DNA of 64,000 bases from Microthrixaceae bacterium (GCA_020027475.1 JAHRAZ010000103.1:1-64000), one strand, 5' to 3'; shown: positions 1 through 9,635, numbered from the stretch's first letter. Notes: generated from the sequence alone by a model not told the origin. Numbers and translations are program-made.

Positions 1-186
<186 letters not shown>

Positions 187-241
187 CCCAACGGCCGCTC
201 CCCGCAGTCCCAGCCCACCTGAGGACCCAAGCCAAATGCGG

Positions 242-271
242 TCCCAACCCGACAGAACACTCAGGTTGGGA
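242..271. repeat. Inverted repeat upstream of the L,D-transpeptidase gene
   Basis: TCCCAACC at 242-249 and GGTTGGGA at 264-271 form an 8-bp perfect stem with a 14-base loop, 56 bases before the ATG at 327. It lacks a following T-tract on the plus strand, so an operator or mRNA structure is as likely as a terminator. Confidence 0.35.
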
Positions 272-326
272 AAATCAGTCCATGGGCAATGCCAGCTTGG
301 TGCAATAGCATCAAGGACAGATTGTC

Positions 327-1502
327 ATGAGCAAAGACGAACCGAACGACGCCACAGATCCGGATTCCAGCCACTCGCAGGACTCCGGTAGCTCGCAGGA
401 TTCCGGCGAATTCCCCGATTCCGATGAAGCTGCTGATTCCGCTGCCGCACAGCCCGAACCTGGATCTGAGAACTCCGGCGTACCCAAACGGGTGAGGCGC
501 GCCAGAAGCCGCCAGGCCGCGGCAGCAGCGGCCGCCGCCGCAGGGTCAGAAGCCGACGCAGATGAGTCCGACCCGCAGGAACCAGAAGATGCCGAGCCAT
601 CCGAGCAGAGCCGTGGCCTCGCCGTTCTGGGTGTCACCGCCGCAGTGATCCTTGGCCTACTGGCATGGATGCTGTTTCTGCGGGACTCCGAAGAACCCGT
701 TGCGGCTCCGGTGACGACCACTACCACCACCACCGAAACCACGACACCACCCACATCTGAGGCGCTCCGTCCGGCACCGACCGCTCAAGTCGCCACCGCG
801 AAACCCGAAGCAACCAGCGTTGCGGTTCTGCATACCGCACCCCCCGAATGGGAAACAGCTCAGCCCGTGACGATCTGGGACGTACCCGAATTGCCAAGCA
901 GCCAGGTGCAGTACCCGCCCCGCGATGCTCTCCCCAGAGTCGACTACCCGATTCAGGGCAGGACTGCCACCGAGACCGGCTGGGACTTTTCCAATCCCAC
1001 ACCCTTTGGGGGGCCCCTGAACTTCGTGGTCACCGAGACCCGGGGCAACTGGGCCAAGGTGATGCTTCCGGTCCGGCCGAATCAAACCGAAGGCTGGATC
1101 AACACCGACACCGTGGACCTGAGTGAGCACGACTACAAAGTCGAGCTAAGGCTCTCCGATAACCAACTTACGGTCTACAAAGGCAGCGAAGTGATCGCTG
1201 ACACCACCGTCGTTGTCGGCAAGGACTCGAGCCGTACCCCGACCGGACGCTTCTACATTACCGACAAGGAGAACCGGGATCCCTCCGGCTTCTACGGCCC
1301 GCACGTTCTTCCTCTCAACGGCTACAGCGAGCAGATGGACATCTTCGACGACGGCGTGCCCGTGATCGCCATGCACGGCACCAGCCGACCGGATCTCCTT
1401 GGTCAGGACGTCTCAAACGGTTGTGTTCGACTCCCCAACGAGGTGATCACCCAACTCAACGCCGATCTGCCACTCGGCACGCCGGTGGAGATCATCGCCT
1501 GA
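327..1502 (+). CDS. Membrane-anchored L,D-transpeptidase (YkuD domain)
   Basis: Predicted cell-wall enzyme making 3-3 peptidoglycan cross-links outside the membrane. Of 391 residues, the first ~95 are acidic, Ser- and Ala-rich and look disordered, with repeats such as SQDSGSSQDSG. A single membrane helix follows (about 96-115), then a Thr/Pro-rich linker, an SH3-like region (about 225-265) and a C-terminal YkuD domain. The catalytic signature is visible as His350 in AMHGTS and Cys366 in SNGCVR. An AAGGA ribosome site lies nine bases before the ATG. The long acidic cytoplasmic tail is unusual; many relatives are lipoproteins or have short tails. Catalytic class is secure; the exact physiological role is inferred. 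Confidence 0.9.
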   Translation: MSKDEPNDATDPDSSHSQDSGSSQDSGEFPDSDEAADSAAAQPEPGSENSGVPKRVRRARSRQAAAAAAAAAGSEADADESDPQEPEDAEPSEQSRGLAVLGVTAAVILGLLAWMLFLRDSEEPVAAPVTTTTTTTETTTPPTSEALRPAPTAQVATAKPEATSVAVLHTAPPEWETAQPVTIWDVPELPSSQVQYPPRDALPRVDYPIQGRTATETGWDFSNPTPFGGPLNFVVTETRGNWAKVMLPVRPNQTEGWINTDTVDLSEHDYKVELRLSDNQLTVYKGSEVIADTTVVVGKDSSRTPTGRFYITDKENRDPSGFYGPHVLPLNGYSEQMDIFDDGVPVIAMHGTSRPDLLGQDVSNGCVRLPNEVITQLNADLPLGTPVEIIA

Positions 1503-1709
1503 TTCGTGGTGACCGCCGCGTCAAACAACGATCAAAGCGGACCAGAAGAACCCTGTGGTCCCCGGGCAACCTTGATGGCGGCCGAGAACGCCGGGCCCTT
1601 CCAGCGGGATTCGGTGTTCTACAACCAAACGCCCGTGTGACAACCAGCCTCTGGACAGATCCGTTCCCGTTACGCATCGCTGGGCAGAACACGCGAGACT
1701 GGCAGTGTC

Positions 1710-2111
1710 ATGACCCGAACCTCTGTAGCCGGCAGCGGCGCTGCCCAAGTCGGCGTTCCAACTTCCGATGCAGTGACTCACAACGCAGCAGTGACCACAC
1801 CAGCGCCCCTCGAGAAGGCGCCCACTGACTCCGCCGCCACCGTGTTCAGCCAGTCGGTGATGATCTCCGGAATCCGCTGCCTGCTCGCCTACATAGTCTT
1901 TCCGTGGGTCCTGCCCGCTCTGGGTATCGCCAAGGGTGTGGGCCCGTGGATCGGCATCACGGTCGGAGTGGTGGCCATTGGATTCAACTTGGCATCGATC
2001 CGCCGGTTCTGGGCTGCTGATCATCGCTGGAAGTGGCCGATCACCCTCATCAACTGCTCGGTGATCGGACTGCTGGTGACGTTGCTGGTCATCGATGCCG
2101 GCTCCCTGTGA
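1710..2111 (+). CDS. Small integral membrane protein of unknown function
   Basis: 133 residues. The first ~45 residues are polar (Ala/Thr/Pro-rich), followed by three likely membrane helices (around 52-68, 77-95 and 108-128), with a basic RRFWAADHRWKW loop between the second and third. No enzyme motif was recognised. The 207 bases before it hold no gene and no convincing hairpin. It is convergent with the ABC exporter genes. The coding call rests on hydrophobic pattern and codon bias, so the function is unknown. Confidence 0.6.
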   Translation: MTRTSVAGSGAAQVGVPTSDAVTHNAAVTTPAPLEKAPTDSAATVFSQSVMISGIRCLLAYIVFPWVLPALGIAKGVGPWIGITVGVVAIGFNLASIRRFWAADHRWKWPITLINCSVIGLLVTLLVIDAGSL

Positions 2112-2146
2112 CCCAGTAGCCGAGCTGCAACCTGCACAAAACACGG

Positions 2147-3358
2147 TCAACCTCCCGGCAGCCGACGGCGGGCCAGGATCCGGGCCGCCACCAACAGCAC
2201 GGTTGCCCACACGGCAAGCACCGCGAAGTTGGCCCACAGGTCGACGATGCCATCGTTGTCGTAGGCGGAGCCAAGAATCGCGTCCACCGCCCACGCATGC
2301 GGCGTGAGGATCTTCGCGGCCACCTGCATGGCGGGCGGAGCGAGGAACAGCGGGAACATGCAGCCCCCCAAGGCCGCCATTGCGAGACCCACAGGAATCC
2401 CGAAGCTCACAGCCGCATCCGGTTCGTCGAATACCGCGCCGATCAACATGCTGGCGCCCGCCGCCACGAGGCCGAACAGACCGATTACACCGGCCATCAC
2501 CAACAGGCTGCCCCAGTCCACTCCATAGACGAGCACCGCCATCGCCGCTATGACCGCCGCCATGGATGTGGCGATGACGAAGCGCGACATGCCGAGTCCC
2601 AACAGCATGTCTCCCCCGTCGACCGGACCGGCCAGTGCCCGGCCCAGAATCCCGAGGCGGCGCATCTCGATGAACCCGGCTCCAGCGACGAGTGAGTTCA
2701 CGAACATGAACAGGATCATCTGACCGCCGGCGACGAACGCGAAGTTCGAACCACCCGACTCGGTACCGAGTATCTCCAGGTCGACCTCGGATTCCTCGAG
2801 TCCATCGACAGCGTCATCTGCCGCCTGCAACGGAGCGGCGGAACCTGCCGACTCGAGTTCACGTTCGACGGTGAGCACCGCACCCTTGTCGTCGATCGCC
2901 TCGCTGAGTGCCGTCTGAACCAGCATGGCCGACGAACTGGTCGGATCGACCAGGATCTCCACTGACCCGGTTCCTGACTCGACATCGGCGCTGAAACCCG
3001 CAGGAATGAGCACTGCCGCATTCAACCGGCCGATCCGAATCTCCCGCTCGGCGTCGCGACGCCCGTAGGAGGCATCCACATCGAACCCGTCGGTCTCCTC
3101 AAGCGCCGACACCAGCTCATCCGCGATCGCCCCACCGTCGTGGTCGACGACAGCCAGGACCACGTCCACATCTTCGGCAGGAATGAAGGAGCCGATGGCG
3201 ATGATCAGCACGAACGGCAGTACCGCCAAGAAGAACAGTGCAAGACGGTCGCGGCTGAGGCGGCGCAGGTCGTTCCCCACCACGGTGCGCACTGTCCGCG
3301 AGCGCGAAATCATCCTCGAGCGCGAATTCTTCCTCGAAAGGGCCCTTGTGTCGCTCAC
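2147..3358 (-). CDS. ABC-2 type exporter permease (second permease)
   Basis: 403 residues. Membrane half of an ABC exporter: an N-terminal helix in LALFFLAVLPFVLIIAIGSF, a large extracytoplasmic domain (about residues 50-190), then about five helices at the C-terminus, the ABC2_membrane_3 layout. The start is the GTG at 3358, overlapping the upstream permease stop as GTGA; a longer upstream extension would run deep into that gene and is rejected. It is probably translated by coupling with its partner. Substrate unknown; such two-permease systems commonly export drugs, lipids or peptides. Confidence 0.85.
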   Translation of the reverse strand: MSDTRALSRKNSRSRMISRSRTVRTVVGNDLRRLSRDRLALFFLAVLPFVLIIAIGSFIPAEDVDVVLAVVDHDGGAIADELVSALEETDGFDVDASYGRRDAEREIRIGRLNAAVLIPAGFSADVESGTGSVEILVDPTSSSAMLVQTALSEAIDDKGAVLTVERELESAGSAAPLQAADDAVDGLEESEVDLEILGTESGGSNFAFVAGGQMILFMFVNSLVAGAGFIEMRRLGILGRALAGPVDGGDMLLGLGMSRFVIATSMAAVIAAMAVLVYGVDWGSLLVMAGVIGLFGLVAAGASMLIGAVFDEPDAAVSFGIPVGLAMAALGGCMFPLFLAPPAMQVAAKILTPHAWAVDAILGSAYDNDGIVDLWANFAVLAVWATVLLVAARILARRRLPGG

Positions 3359-4512
3359 CGCAACCTCCGGGCCAGAAGCCTGGCGCCGACGAGAATCCCC
3401 ACGATGCCGATGACGAACAACCACACCAGCAGATACCAGACATCTCCCAGGTTCTGACCGCCTGGGCCGACCTCGATGAGTGCCCGCATTGCTGCCCCAT
3501 TGGGCGTCATCGTGCCAATGGTTCCGAGGATGCCCGGCAGCAGCGCCCCGCCGAAGAACGATCCGCCGATCACCGCGAAGGTGAAGGCGATGACGTTGGT
3601 CCAGGACTCGGCTTGGGACTCGGTCGCGGCGATCCCCACGATCAACCCCAACAGCCCGGCGACCGCCACGACGAACGCGGCGATCACGACAAAGACCTCC
3701 AGGGGCTCACCCCACGACGCTCCGAACACGATGGTGGAAACCAGGATGACCGCTGTCGAGGCGAGGGCACCCATGACCATCACCGTGATGGCTGAGCCGG
3801 CGACGACTTCGCGGGTCGATACGAGAGCCGACCGAATCCGGGCAAGCACGCCATCCTGTTCGTCGCGCAGCAACATGCGAGCGGTGACTCCCAGGCCGAG
3901 AAAGAGGAAGATGGCGAGCGGACCGAAGTACAGAGGTGCGTCGAATCTTCCCTCGAAGGTCACCTGTTCGGCCGATATCACCGGTTCGACCGGACCTTCT
4001 GCGAGGACCGAGGACGGATCCAGCCCGGAAACGACGAACCCCGCCACGACCGCTCGCTGCAGATCGGTACCGGCAGCGATCGAGCGCGCGATGCTGGTGA
4101 CAATCGAGCTGGCGATCGCGTTGTCACCGGCTCCGATCACACGAAGTGTCTGGGGTGTGGCGGTCACCGATGCGCCGTAGCCCTCGGGAATCACCAGCAC
4201 CGCCCCGATCTCACCGTCGGACACCATCCGCTCCACGTCGCTGAGATCGTCGGGGTCATCGGCGGTGACGCGCGTCAGTTCCAACTGACTGTCTTGGAGG
4301 GCTTCGGCGAGACCGTCAGTGATTCCGTTCGACAGTTCGGAGTCGTCGAGGTTCACCAGACCGATGGAGATGGTCGGCCCGCCGGCTCCGAAGGCTAGAG
4401 CAAGCACCGAGCCAAGGATGAGGGGACCCACGATCCCCATGAGCAGCAGGGAACGGCTGCGGAACCCACGCCGTACGCCGTTGCCGGCCAAGATCAATGT
4501 CGCCGAAGCCAT
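3355..4512 (-). CDS. ABC-2 type exporter permease (first permease)
   Basis: 385 residues with the same design as the downstream permease: one N-terminal helix (LLLMGIVGPLILGSVLALAF), an extracytoplasmic domain to about residue 180 and a cluster of five to six C-terminal helices. It begins one base after the ATPase stop codon and ends overlapping the next permease by four bases, so the three genes form one operon (ATPase, permease, permease) with a heterodimeric membrane part. Substrate cannot be told from sequence. Confidence 0.87.
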   Translation of the reverse strand: MASATLILAGNGVRRGFRSRSLLLMGIVGPLILGSVLALAFGAGGPTISIGLVNLDDSELSNGITDGLAEALQDSQLELTRVTADDPDDLSDVERMVSDGEIGAVLVIPEGYGASVTATPQTLRVIGAGDNAIASSIVTSIARSIAAGTDLQRAVVAGFVVSGLDPSSVLAEGPVEPVISAEQVTFEGRFDAPLYFGPLAIFLFLGLGVTARMLLRDEQDGVLARIRSALVSTREVVAGSAITVMVMGALASTAVILVSTIVFGASWGEPLEVFVVIAAFVVAVAGLLGLIVGIAATESQAESWTNVIAFTFAVIGGSFFGGALLPGILGTIGTMTPNGAAMRALIEVGPGGQNLGDVWYLLVWLFVIGIVGILVGARLLARRLR

Positions 4513-4513
4513 G

Positions 4514-5449
4514 TCAGTCGCGTAGTGCCTTGCCGGTGAGGTGCAGGAACACGTCCTCGAGGTCCGGCTCGTCGATGCTGACTCCCGTTATCCGAACGCC
4601 GTTGTGCTCCGCGATCTGCAGGACTTTGCCCAGAACGGCAGCGGACTCCCGGGCCACAACATCGAGTCGACCATCGGCGCTGGTGCAGCCAATCACACCG
4701 TCGAGTGTGACGAGGCGGGACTCCAGGGCCCTCAGGTCCCCGTCACCGTCCAGGCGCAGCACGGGGTGCTCTCCAACGAGCGAGACAAGCTCCGCAGTGG
4801 AGCCCTCAGCGACGAGGCGGCCCTCGTCCATCACCCCGATACGGTCGCACAAGCGCTCCGCCTCCTCCATGTAGTGGGTGGTATAGAGCACGGCCATGCC
4901 TGAGGACTTCAGGTCTTCGATGCCATCGAGGATGGCGTGGCGCGACTGGGGATCGACACCCACGGTCGGCTCATCGAGGATCAACAACTCCGGCTCGTGC
5001 AGCAGCGCGACGCCGATGTTGGCGCGCCGCTTCATTCCACCGGAATAATCATCGGTCCTTTCGCCGCCACGATCAGCAAGTCCGACGAGTTCGAGCACGG
5101 AATCAATGCGCTCGCCAAGCCGGGCGCCGGACAATCCCTGGAGACGACCGAAGAACTCCATGTTCTCGCGTCCCGACAGGTCGGGGTACAGGGCGATTTC
5201 CTGTGGCACCAGACCCAGGTACATCTTGGCCGGGCACCGATCCGTGGCCATCGTGTCGCCGTTGATCACCACCGTGCCTGAGTCGGGCGCCAGAAGGCCG
5301 CACACCAGGGAGATGGTCGTCGTCTTGCCTGCGCCGTTGGGACCGAGCAGGCCATAGGTCTCTCCCGCTGCAACGCCGAAACTGACATCGTCCACAGCGG
5401 TGCGGTCGCCAAATCTCCGAGTGAGTCCGGTTGCGCTCAGCACATCCAC
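4514..5449 (-). CDS. ABC exporter ATP-binding protein
   Basis: 311-residue ATPase driving the two permeases encoded downstream. Walker A is GPNGAGKTT, the signature is DYSGGMKRR, Walker B is LLILDEPTVGVDP, and the switch His is in YTTHYMEEAE. The C-terminal ~80 residues form the extra domain usual in DrrA/NatA-type exporters. The start is a GTG at 5449; a TATGGT -10 element lies exactly six bases upstream, so this three-gene operon has its own leaderless promoter even though it follows the leuB operon by only 50 bases. Confidence 0.92.
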   Translation of the reverse strand: MDVLSATGLTRRFGDRTAVDDVSFGVAAGETYGLLGPNGAGKTTTISLVCGLLAPDSGTVVINGDTMATDRCPAKMYLGLVPQEIALYPDLSGRENMEFFGRLQGLSGARLGERIDSVLELVGLADRGGERTDDYSGGMKRRANIGVALLHEPELLILDEPTVGVDPQSRHAILDGIEDLKSSGMAVLYTTHYMEEAERLCDRIGVMDEGRLVAEGSTAELVSLVGEHPVLRLDGDGDLRALESRLVTLDGVIGCTSADGRLDVVARESAAVLGKVLQIAEHNGVRITGVSIDEPDLEDVFLHLTGKALRD

Positions 5450-5455
5450 AAAACG

Positions 5456-5461
5456 ACCATA
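5456..5461 (-). promoter_or_regulatory. -10 element of the ABC exporter operon
   Basis: TATGGT on the reverse strand, six bases before the GTG of the ATPase gene. It matches TAnnnT and the recurring -10/N6/GTG arrangement of this window. Confidence 0.5.
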
Positions 5462-5499
5462 GTTGCCGCCCCTGTTGTGTCCCCAGAGGCAAATAGGGC

Positions 5500-6027
5500 T
5501 CAGGGGTCGAGGTCGAGACAGTCCGCCCAGCCCTCCACGTAGGCAATGCCGATGTCGTCAGTGCTCTGCTCCAGCAGGTCGGCTCGGACGGCATCAACGA
5601 TCCTGCGGCGTTGCTGGTAATGGTGCTCGCTGTGAACACCATCGAACCACTCGCGCCGGATCCCGACCAATGCCGGATCCGCGGTGGCGTCGAGGAATCC
5701 CCACACCACCAATCCGGCCTCGATGTCATGCAGTATCGGAGCCCGGCCCAACAGCCCGGACCGCTTCATGGCGATGGCTGAAGCCCCTGCGAGAGCATCG
5801 GCTTCGGCCTCATCCGGTTTCAGCTTCAGTCGACCGCGGAATCGCTTGGCCAATCTCAGCGCGTAGCCCTGATCGGGCCCCGGAGTTCCGAATCCATCTC
5901 CAACGGGTTGGGGACCACTCAGCTCACCCGGACGGTTCGCCCGCCACTCCCCCGCACGCCTCGGCGGCGACGAGTACTTGCGTACCTTTCCGGTGGCCGA
6001 GGTCGGGACGTGTTCAGGAGCACCCAT
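5500..6027 (-). CDS. Conserved-looking protein of unknown function at the end of the leuB operon
   Basis: 175 residues, soluble, with a basic Pro-rich N-terminus (about 1-50) and an acidic C-terminus ending WADCLDLDP. The middle is helical and has many Arg and Asp residues (RLAKRFRGRLKLKPDEAEAD). No catalytic motif recognised and no membrane segment. The start at 6027 follows the cimA stop by four bases, implying translational coupling as the last gene of leuB-ilvE-cimA. A longer reading frame to 6357 is open but would overlap cimA. Its place suggests a link to branched-chain amino acid synthesis, but nothing in the protein proves this. Confidence 0.7.
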   Translation of the reverse strand: MGAPEHVPTSATGKVRKYSSPPRRAGEWRANRPGELSGPQPVGDGFGTPGPDQGYALRLAKRFRGRLKLKPDEAEADALAGASAIAMKRSGLLGRAPILHDIEAGLVVWGFLDATADPALVGIRREWFDGVHSEHHYQQRRRIVDAVRADLLEQSTDDIGIAYVEGWADCLDLDP

Positions 6028-6031
6028 GGGT

Positions 6032-7684
6032 TCAAGGTAGCCCGACCGGGTTGCTGTGAAGCAACCCATGGGTGATGCCCTCAACCAGAGCTTCCCATGA
6101 AGCCTCGATGATGTTGGGCGACACTCCGATCGTGGTCCAGGAATCCTCTCCATCGCTGTGTTCGACAAGCACTCGCACCACCGAGGCTGTGTCGGCCATC
6201 CCGACCGGGGTGAGACTGTCGAGCACGCGCACCCGGAAGTCTGTGAGATGGATGCGTTCCAACGCTGGGTAACGCCCGTTGAGGGCGGCCCTGAGAGCAG
6301 CGTCGAGCGCGTTGACCGGGCCGTTTCCTTCACCGACAGCGGCCACTCGTTGACCATCGATCCAGATCTTCACCGTCGCCTCTGTTGCCAGGTCGACCTC
6401 ACCGTCAAGTGAGTTCTCCCCCTCGCGGTGATAACTCGAGACTCGATAGGCCTCGGTCTGCCAGTAGCCCGGCTCCCAACCGCTCGCCCGTCTCACCAGC
6501 AGTTCCAGCGATGCGTCCGCAGCCTCGAACACATATCCACCGGATTCGAGTGACGCCACCCTTTCGGAAAGCTCGGCTGCGGCCCTGTCGTCGAGGTCGA
6601 TGCCGAACTCCTCCGCCTTCATCCGCATTCCGGCGCGGCCACCCAAGTCACTCACCAGCACCCTGGTGTGGTTGCCGACCACGGCCGGATCGACGTGCTC
6701 ATAGGAGGCACCACCGGAACGGGCGAGGGCTGAGGTGTGGAGGCCACCCTTGTGGGCAAAAGCCGAGGACCCGACGTACGGATCGGCAGGATGCGGCGGA
6801 AGGTTCACGAGTTCTGCCACATGGCGCGAAACGGTTGTGAGGCGGTCCAGGCGACCTTCGGGCAGCGTCCGGATTCCAAGCTTGAGCGTGAGGTCCGGGA
6901 TGACCGTTATCAGGTTCGCGTTGCCCGTGCGTTCCCCGTATCCATTGATGGTTCCCTGCACATGGGTGGCTCCGCCAACCACAGCGGCAACTGAATTGGC
7001 CACTGCACAACCGGAGTCGTTTTGTGTGTGGATCCCGACGTTGACTCCATCGAAGTACGACGCCACGGCCCTGGTGATCTGTTCAACCTCGTGTGGAAGT
7101 GATCCACCGTTGGTGTCACACAGGACCAGACGGCTCGCCCCTGCAAGCGCAGCGGCTTCGAGAACCCGAAGGGCGAATTCCGGATTCGCCTTGAAACCAT
7201 CGAAGAAGTGTTCCGCGTCGAAGAGCACTTCCCGGCCTGCGCCGACAAGGAACTTCACCGAGTCCGACACCATTGCCACACCTTCGTCGAGAGTGGTCTG
7301 AAGCGCCTCGGTGACGTGATAATCCCAGCTCTTGCCCACGATGCAGATCGCCGACGTACCAGCCTCCAAAAGCGCGGCCAAGGTTGTGTCTTCATCGACG
7401 CGGCCTGCGGCGCGCCGGGTGGATCCGAAGGCCACAAGAGTTGCGTCGTCGAGTTTCAACTCACCTGATGCGGCTCGACGGAAGAATTCGGCGTCCTTCG
7501 GATTGGCCTGCGGATAACCGCCCTCGATCCAGCGAACACCGAGCCAGTCAAGTTTCTCCGCAATGCTGAGCTTGTCGTCGACCGTCAGGGAGATGCCTTC
7601 GAACTGAGCACCGTCGCGCAGCGTCGTGTCAAAGATTTCGACTTTCCTCGGTGAACCCTCGGGAACAATCCCGGTTGCAATCAT
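6032..7684 (-). CDS. cimA: (R)-citramalate synthase
   Basis: Condenses pyruvate and acetyl-CoA to citramalate, giving 2-oxobutyrate for isoleucine without threonine deaminase. 550 residues, the normal length. The HMGL-like TIM barrel starts with EIFDTTLRDGAQFEG (active-site Arg and metal Asp), continues with FGSTRRAAG and GKSWDYHVTEAL, and has LCDTNGGSLPHEV and GIHTQNDSGCAVAN with the metal-binding His residues; the last ~130 residues are the LeuA-type regulatory domain. The FGSTRR and GKSWD signatures separate CimA from isopropylmalate synthase. A GAGGAG ribosome site precedes the ATG. Same operon as leuB and ilvE; LeuCD and LeuB also process citramalate-derived intermediates. Confidence 0.93.
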   Translation of the reverse strand: MIATGIVPEGSPRKVEIFDTTLRDGAQFEGISLTVDDKLSIAEKLDWLGVRWIEGGYPQANPKDAEFFRRAASGELKLDDATLVAFGSTRRAAGRVDEDTTLAALLEAGTSAICIVGKSWDYHVTEALQTTLDEGVAMVSDSVKFLVGAGREVLFDAEHFFDGFKANPEFALRVLEAAALAGASRLVLCDTNGGSLPHEVEQITRAVASYFDGVNVGIHTQNDSGCAVANSVAAVVGGATHVQGTINGYGERTGNANLITVIPDLTLKLGIRTLPEGRLDRLTTVSRHVAELVNLPPHPADPYVGSSAFAHKGGLHTSALARSGGASYEHVDPAVVGNHTRVLVSDLGGRAGMRMKAEEFGIDLDDRAAAELSERVASLESGGYVFEAADASLELLVRRASGWEPGYWQTEAYRVSSYHREGENSLDGEVDLATEATVKIWIDGQRVAAVGEGNGPVNALDAALRAALNGRYPALERIHLTDFRVRVLDSLTPVGMADTASVVRVLVEHSDGEDSWTTIGVSPNIIEASWEALVEGITHGLLHSNPVGLP

Positions 7685-7707
7685 CTCACTCCTCGATCTC
7701 CGATGTG

Positions 7708-8625
7708 TCAGTCGGCAACTTCAACCCAGTCCTTGAATTCCGGGATCTCACCACGAACACATTTGGCGTACGCATCGGCGAGCGCAACGGTCATCGGACC
7801 CGGACACGGAATGTCTCTGTCGTCAACAGAGTTCACTGCGGATACCTCCGCAGCAGTTCCGCAGACGAACATTTCTTCGCTGATGTAGAGGTCGGAGCGG
7901 GCAAGGTCCGACACGACGATCTCGATTCCGAGCTCATCGGCGAGCCTCATGACAGTGTCGGAGGTGATGCCTTCGAGGGCACCGGCCGACATTGGCGGCG
8001 TGATGAACCGGCCCCCGCGGGAAGCGAAAATGTTCTCTCCGGTGCACTCCGAGACCAATCCTTGTGGATTCAGCATGATTGCCTCGTCGTAGCCGGCCCG
8101 TAGTGCTTCCACCTTGGCCAGCGAGGAGTTCACGTAGTTGCCGGTGGTCTTCGACGCCGGCGGCATCGTGTTGTGTTCGTGACGGGTCCATGAACTGATC
8201 TTCATGCTCACACCCTTGGTGACTGCGTCATCACCCAGGTAGGCGCCCCACGGCCAGCAGGCGATGGCGACCTCGGTCTCACAGGGCAGGGTGTTGAGTC
8301 CCATTTCGCCATATCCGAAGTAGACGATCGGGCGGATATAGCAACTCGGCAGTCCCGAATCCCGAACCACCGCCTTGGTGGCCTCGACCAGATCTTCCAC
8401 GGAATAGTGGAGGTCCATCATCATTATCTTCGCCGACTCGTGCAGGCGTTCCATGTGGTCGGTCAGGCGGAAGATGCCCGGTCCGTCAGGTGTTTCATAG
8501 GCGCGGATTCCTTCGAACACGCCGGTGCCGTAGTGGAGGGTGTGGGTGAGCACATGGATCTGGGCAGCCTCCCAAGGCACCATCTCACCGTTCATCCAGA
8601 TGTTTTGGGTCGGAGTGATTGCCAT
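7708..8625 (-). CDS. ilvE: Branched-chain amino acid aminotransferase
   Basis: Class IV PLP-dependent transaminase making the last step to Val, Ile and Leu from glutamate. 305 residues, standard for the E. coli-type enzyme. HYGTGVFEGIRAYET near residue 31, the PLP Lys159 in ASKTTGNYVNS and the phosphate-binding SECTGENIF are all visible. A GGGGAG ribosome site lies six bases before the ATG. It starts 11 bases after leuB and ends 23 bases before cimA, in one operon under the leader attenuator. Confidence 0.94.
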   Translation of the reverse strand: MAITPTQNIWMNGEMVPWEAAQIHVLTHTLHYGTGVFEGIRAYETPDGPGIFRLTDHMERLHESAKIMMMDLHYSVEDLVEATKAVVRDSGLPSCYIRPIVYFGYGEMGLNTLPCETEVAIACWPWGAYLGDDAVTKGVSMKISSWTRHEHNTMPPASKTTGNYVNSSLAKVEALRAGYDEAIMLNPQGLVSECTGENIFASRGGRFITPPMSAGALEGITSDTVMRLADELGIEIVVSDLARSDLYISEEMFVCGTAAEVSAVNSVDDRDIPCPGPMTVALADAYAKCVRGEIPEFKDWVEVAD

Positions 8626-8636
8626 GATTGCTCCCC

Positions 8637-9635
8637 TCAGCCCTGAGCGGCCGCTTGGGCGACGGCTTGGCCGATTTCTTCGGTTGTCCCGCGGTATCGC
8701 TGCGGACTTTCACAGGCTGCCGCGACCCTCGCTGCGGCGTCATCCTCGCCGAGAAACTCCAGCATGAGGCCCGCGGAGATTATTGCTGCGATCGGATTCG
8801 CCTTGTTCTGCCCAACGATGTCCGGAGCGGTTCCGTGGACCGGCTCGAACATGGAAGGACCGGTGCGGGCCGGGTTCAGGTTGGCCGAGGCTGCAAATCC
8901 GACACCACCGGAGATCGCCCCGCCAAGGTCGGTGAGGATGTCACCAAAGAGGTTGTCGGTGACGATCACGTCGTACCGTTGCGGCCGCTCCACGAAGTGA
9001 ATGCAGGCAGCATCGATGTGATCGTACCCGGTGCTCACCTGCGGATACTCCTCGGCGACTTCATCGAAGGTGCGCCTCCAGAGGTCACCCGCATAGGTCA
9101 ACACGTTGGTCTTGTGGACCAGATGGATCTGGCGACGATCAGTGTTTGCCGCCCGCTCGAAGGCGAAGCGGACACAACGCTCCACGCCCATGCGGGTGTT
9201 GACCGAACCCTGAGTGGCGATCTCATGCTCGGTGCCCTTGCGGAGGAAGCCACCCTCGCCGGCGTAGGCACCTTCGGTGTTCTCGCGAATCACTTCCATG
9301 TCGGCCTTCGGTGGCAATCGGAATGGTCGCAAGTTGATGTACTGATCGAGCTCGAACCGCATCCGCAACAGGATCCCGCGTTCGACCAGGCCCGCAGGAG
9401 CCGCCAGGCCCGGGGCAGGATCGCCGACGGCACCGAGCAGGATGGCGTCGAGCGAGCGCCATTCGTCCATGATCTCGTCCGGGAGCACTGTGCCGTCGAG
9501 CAGATAGCGCTTGGCACCCAGGTCGTACTCCACTGCGGTGTAATCAACGCCGAGCGCGTCGAGGACTGCCAAGGCCTGCTCCGTGACCTCAGGTCCAATG
9601 CCGTCCCCGCCGACAACTCCTATGCGATGTGTCAT
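8637..9635 (-). CDS. leuB: 3-Isopropylmalate dehydrogenase
   Basis: NAD-dependent oxidative decarboxylase of leucine synthesis, also acting on methylmalate in the citramalate route. 332 residues. Visible motifs: GGDGIGPEV at the N-terminus, RENTEGAYAGEGG, HKTNVLTYAGDLW with the catalytic Lys, VTDNLFGDILTDLGG with metal Asp residues, and EPVHGTAPDI. The ATG at 9635 begins MTHRIGVVGGDG, as in actinobacterial LeuB; a longer frame upstream would read through the attenuator and is rejected. First gene of leuB-ilvE-cimA-unknown, with transcription controlled by the leader described separately. Confidence 0.94.
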   Translation of the reverse strand: MTHRIGVVGGDGIGPEVTEQALAVLDALGVDYTAVEYDLGAKRYLLDGTVLPDEIMDEWRSLDAILLGAVGDPAPGLAAPAGLVERGILLRMRFELDQYINLRPFRLPPKADMEVIRENTEGAYAGEGGFLRKGTEHEIATQGSVNTRMGVERCVRFAFERAANTDRRQIHLVHKTNVLTYAGDLWRRTFDEVAEEYPQVSTGYDHIDAACIHFVERPQRYDVIVTDNLFGDILTDLGGAISGGVGFAASANLNPARTGPSMFEPVHGTAPDIVGQNKANPIAAIISAGLMLEFLGEDDAAARVAAACESPQRYRGTTEEIGQAVAQAAAQG

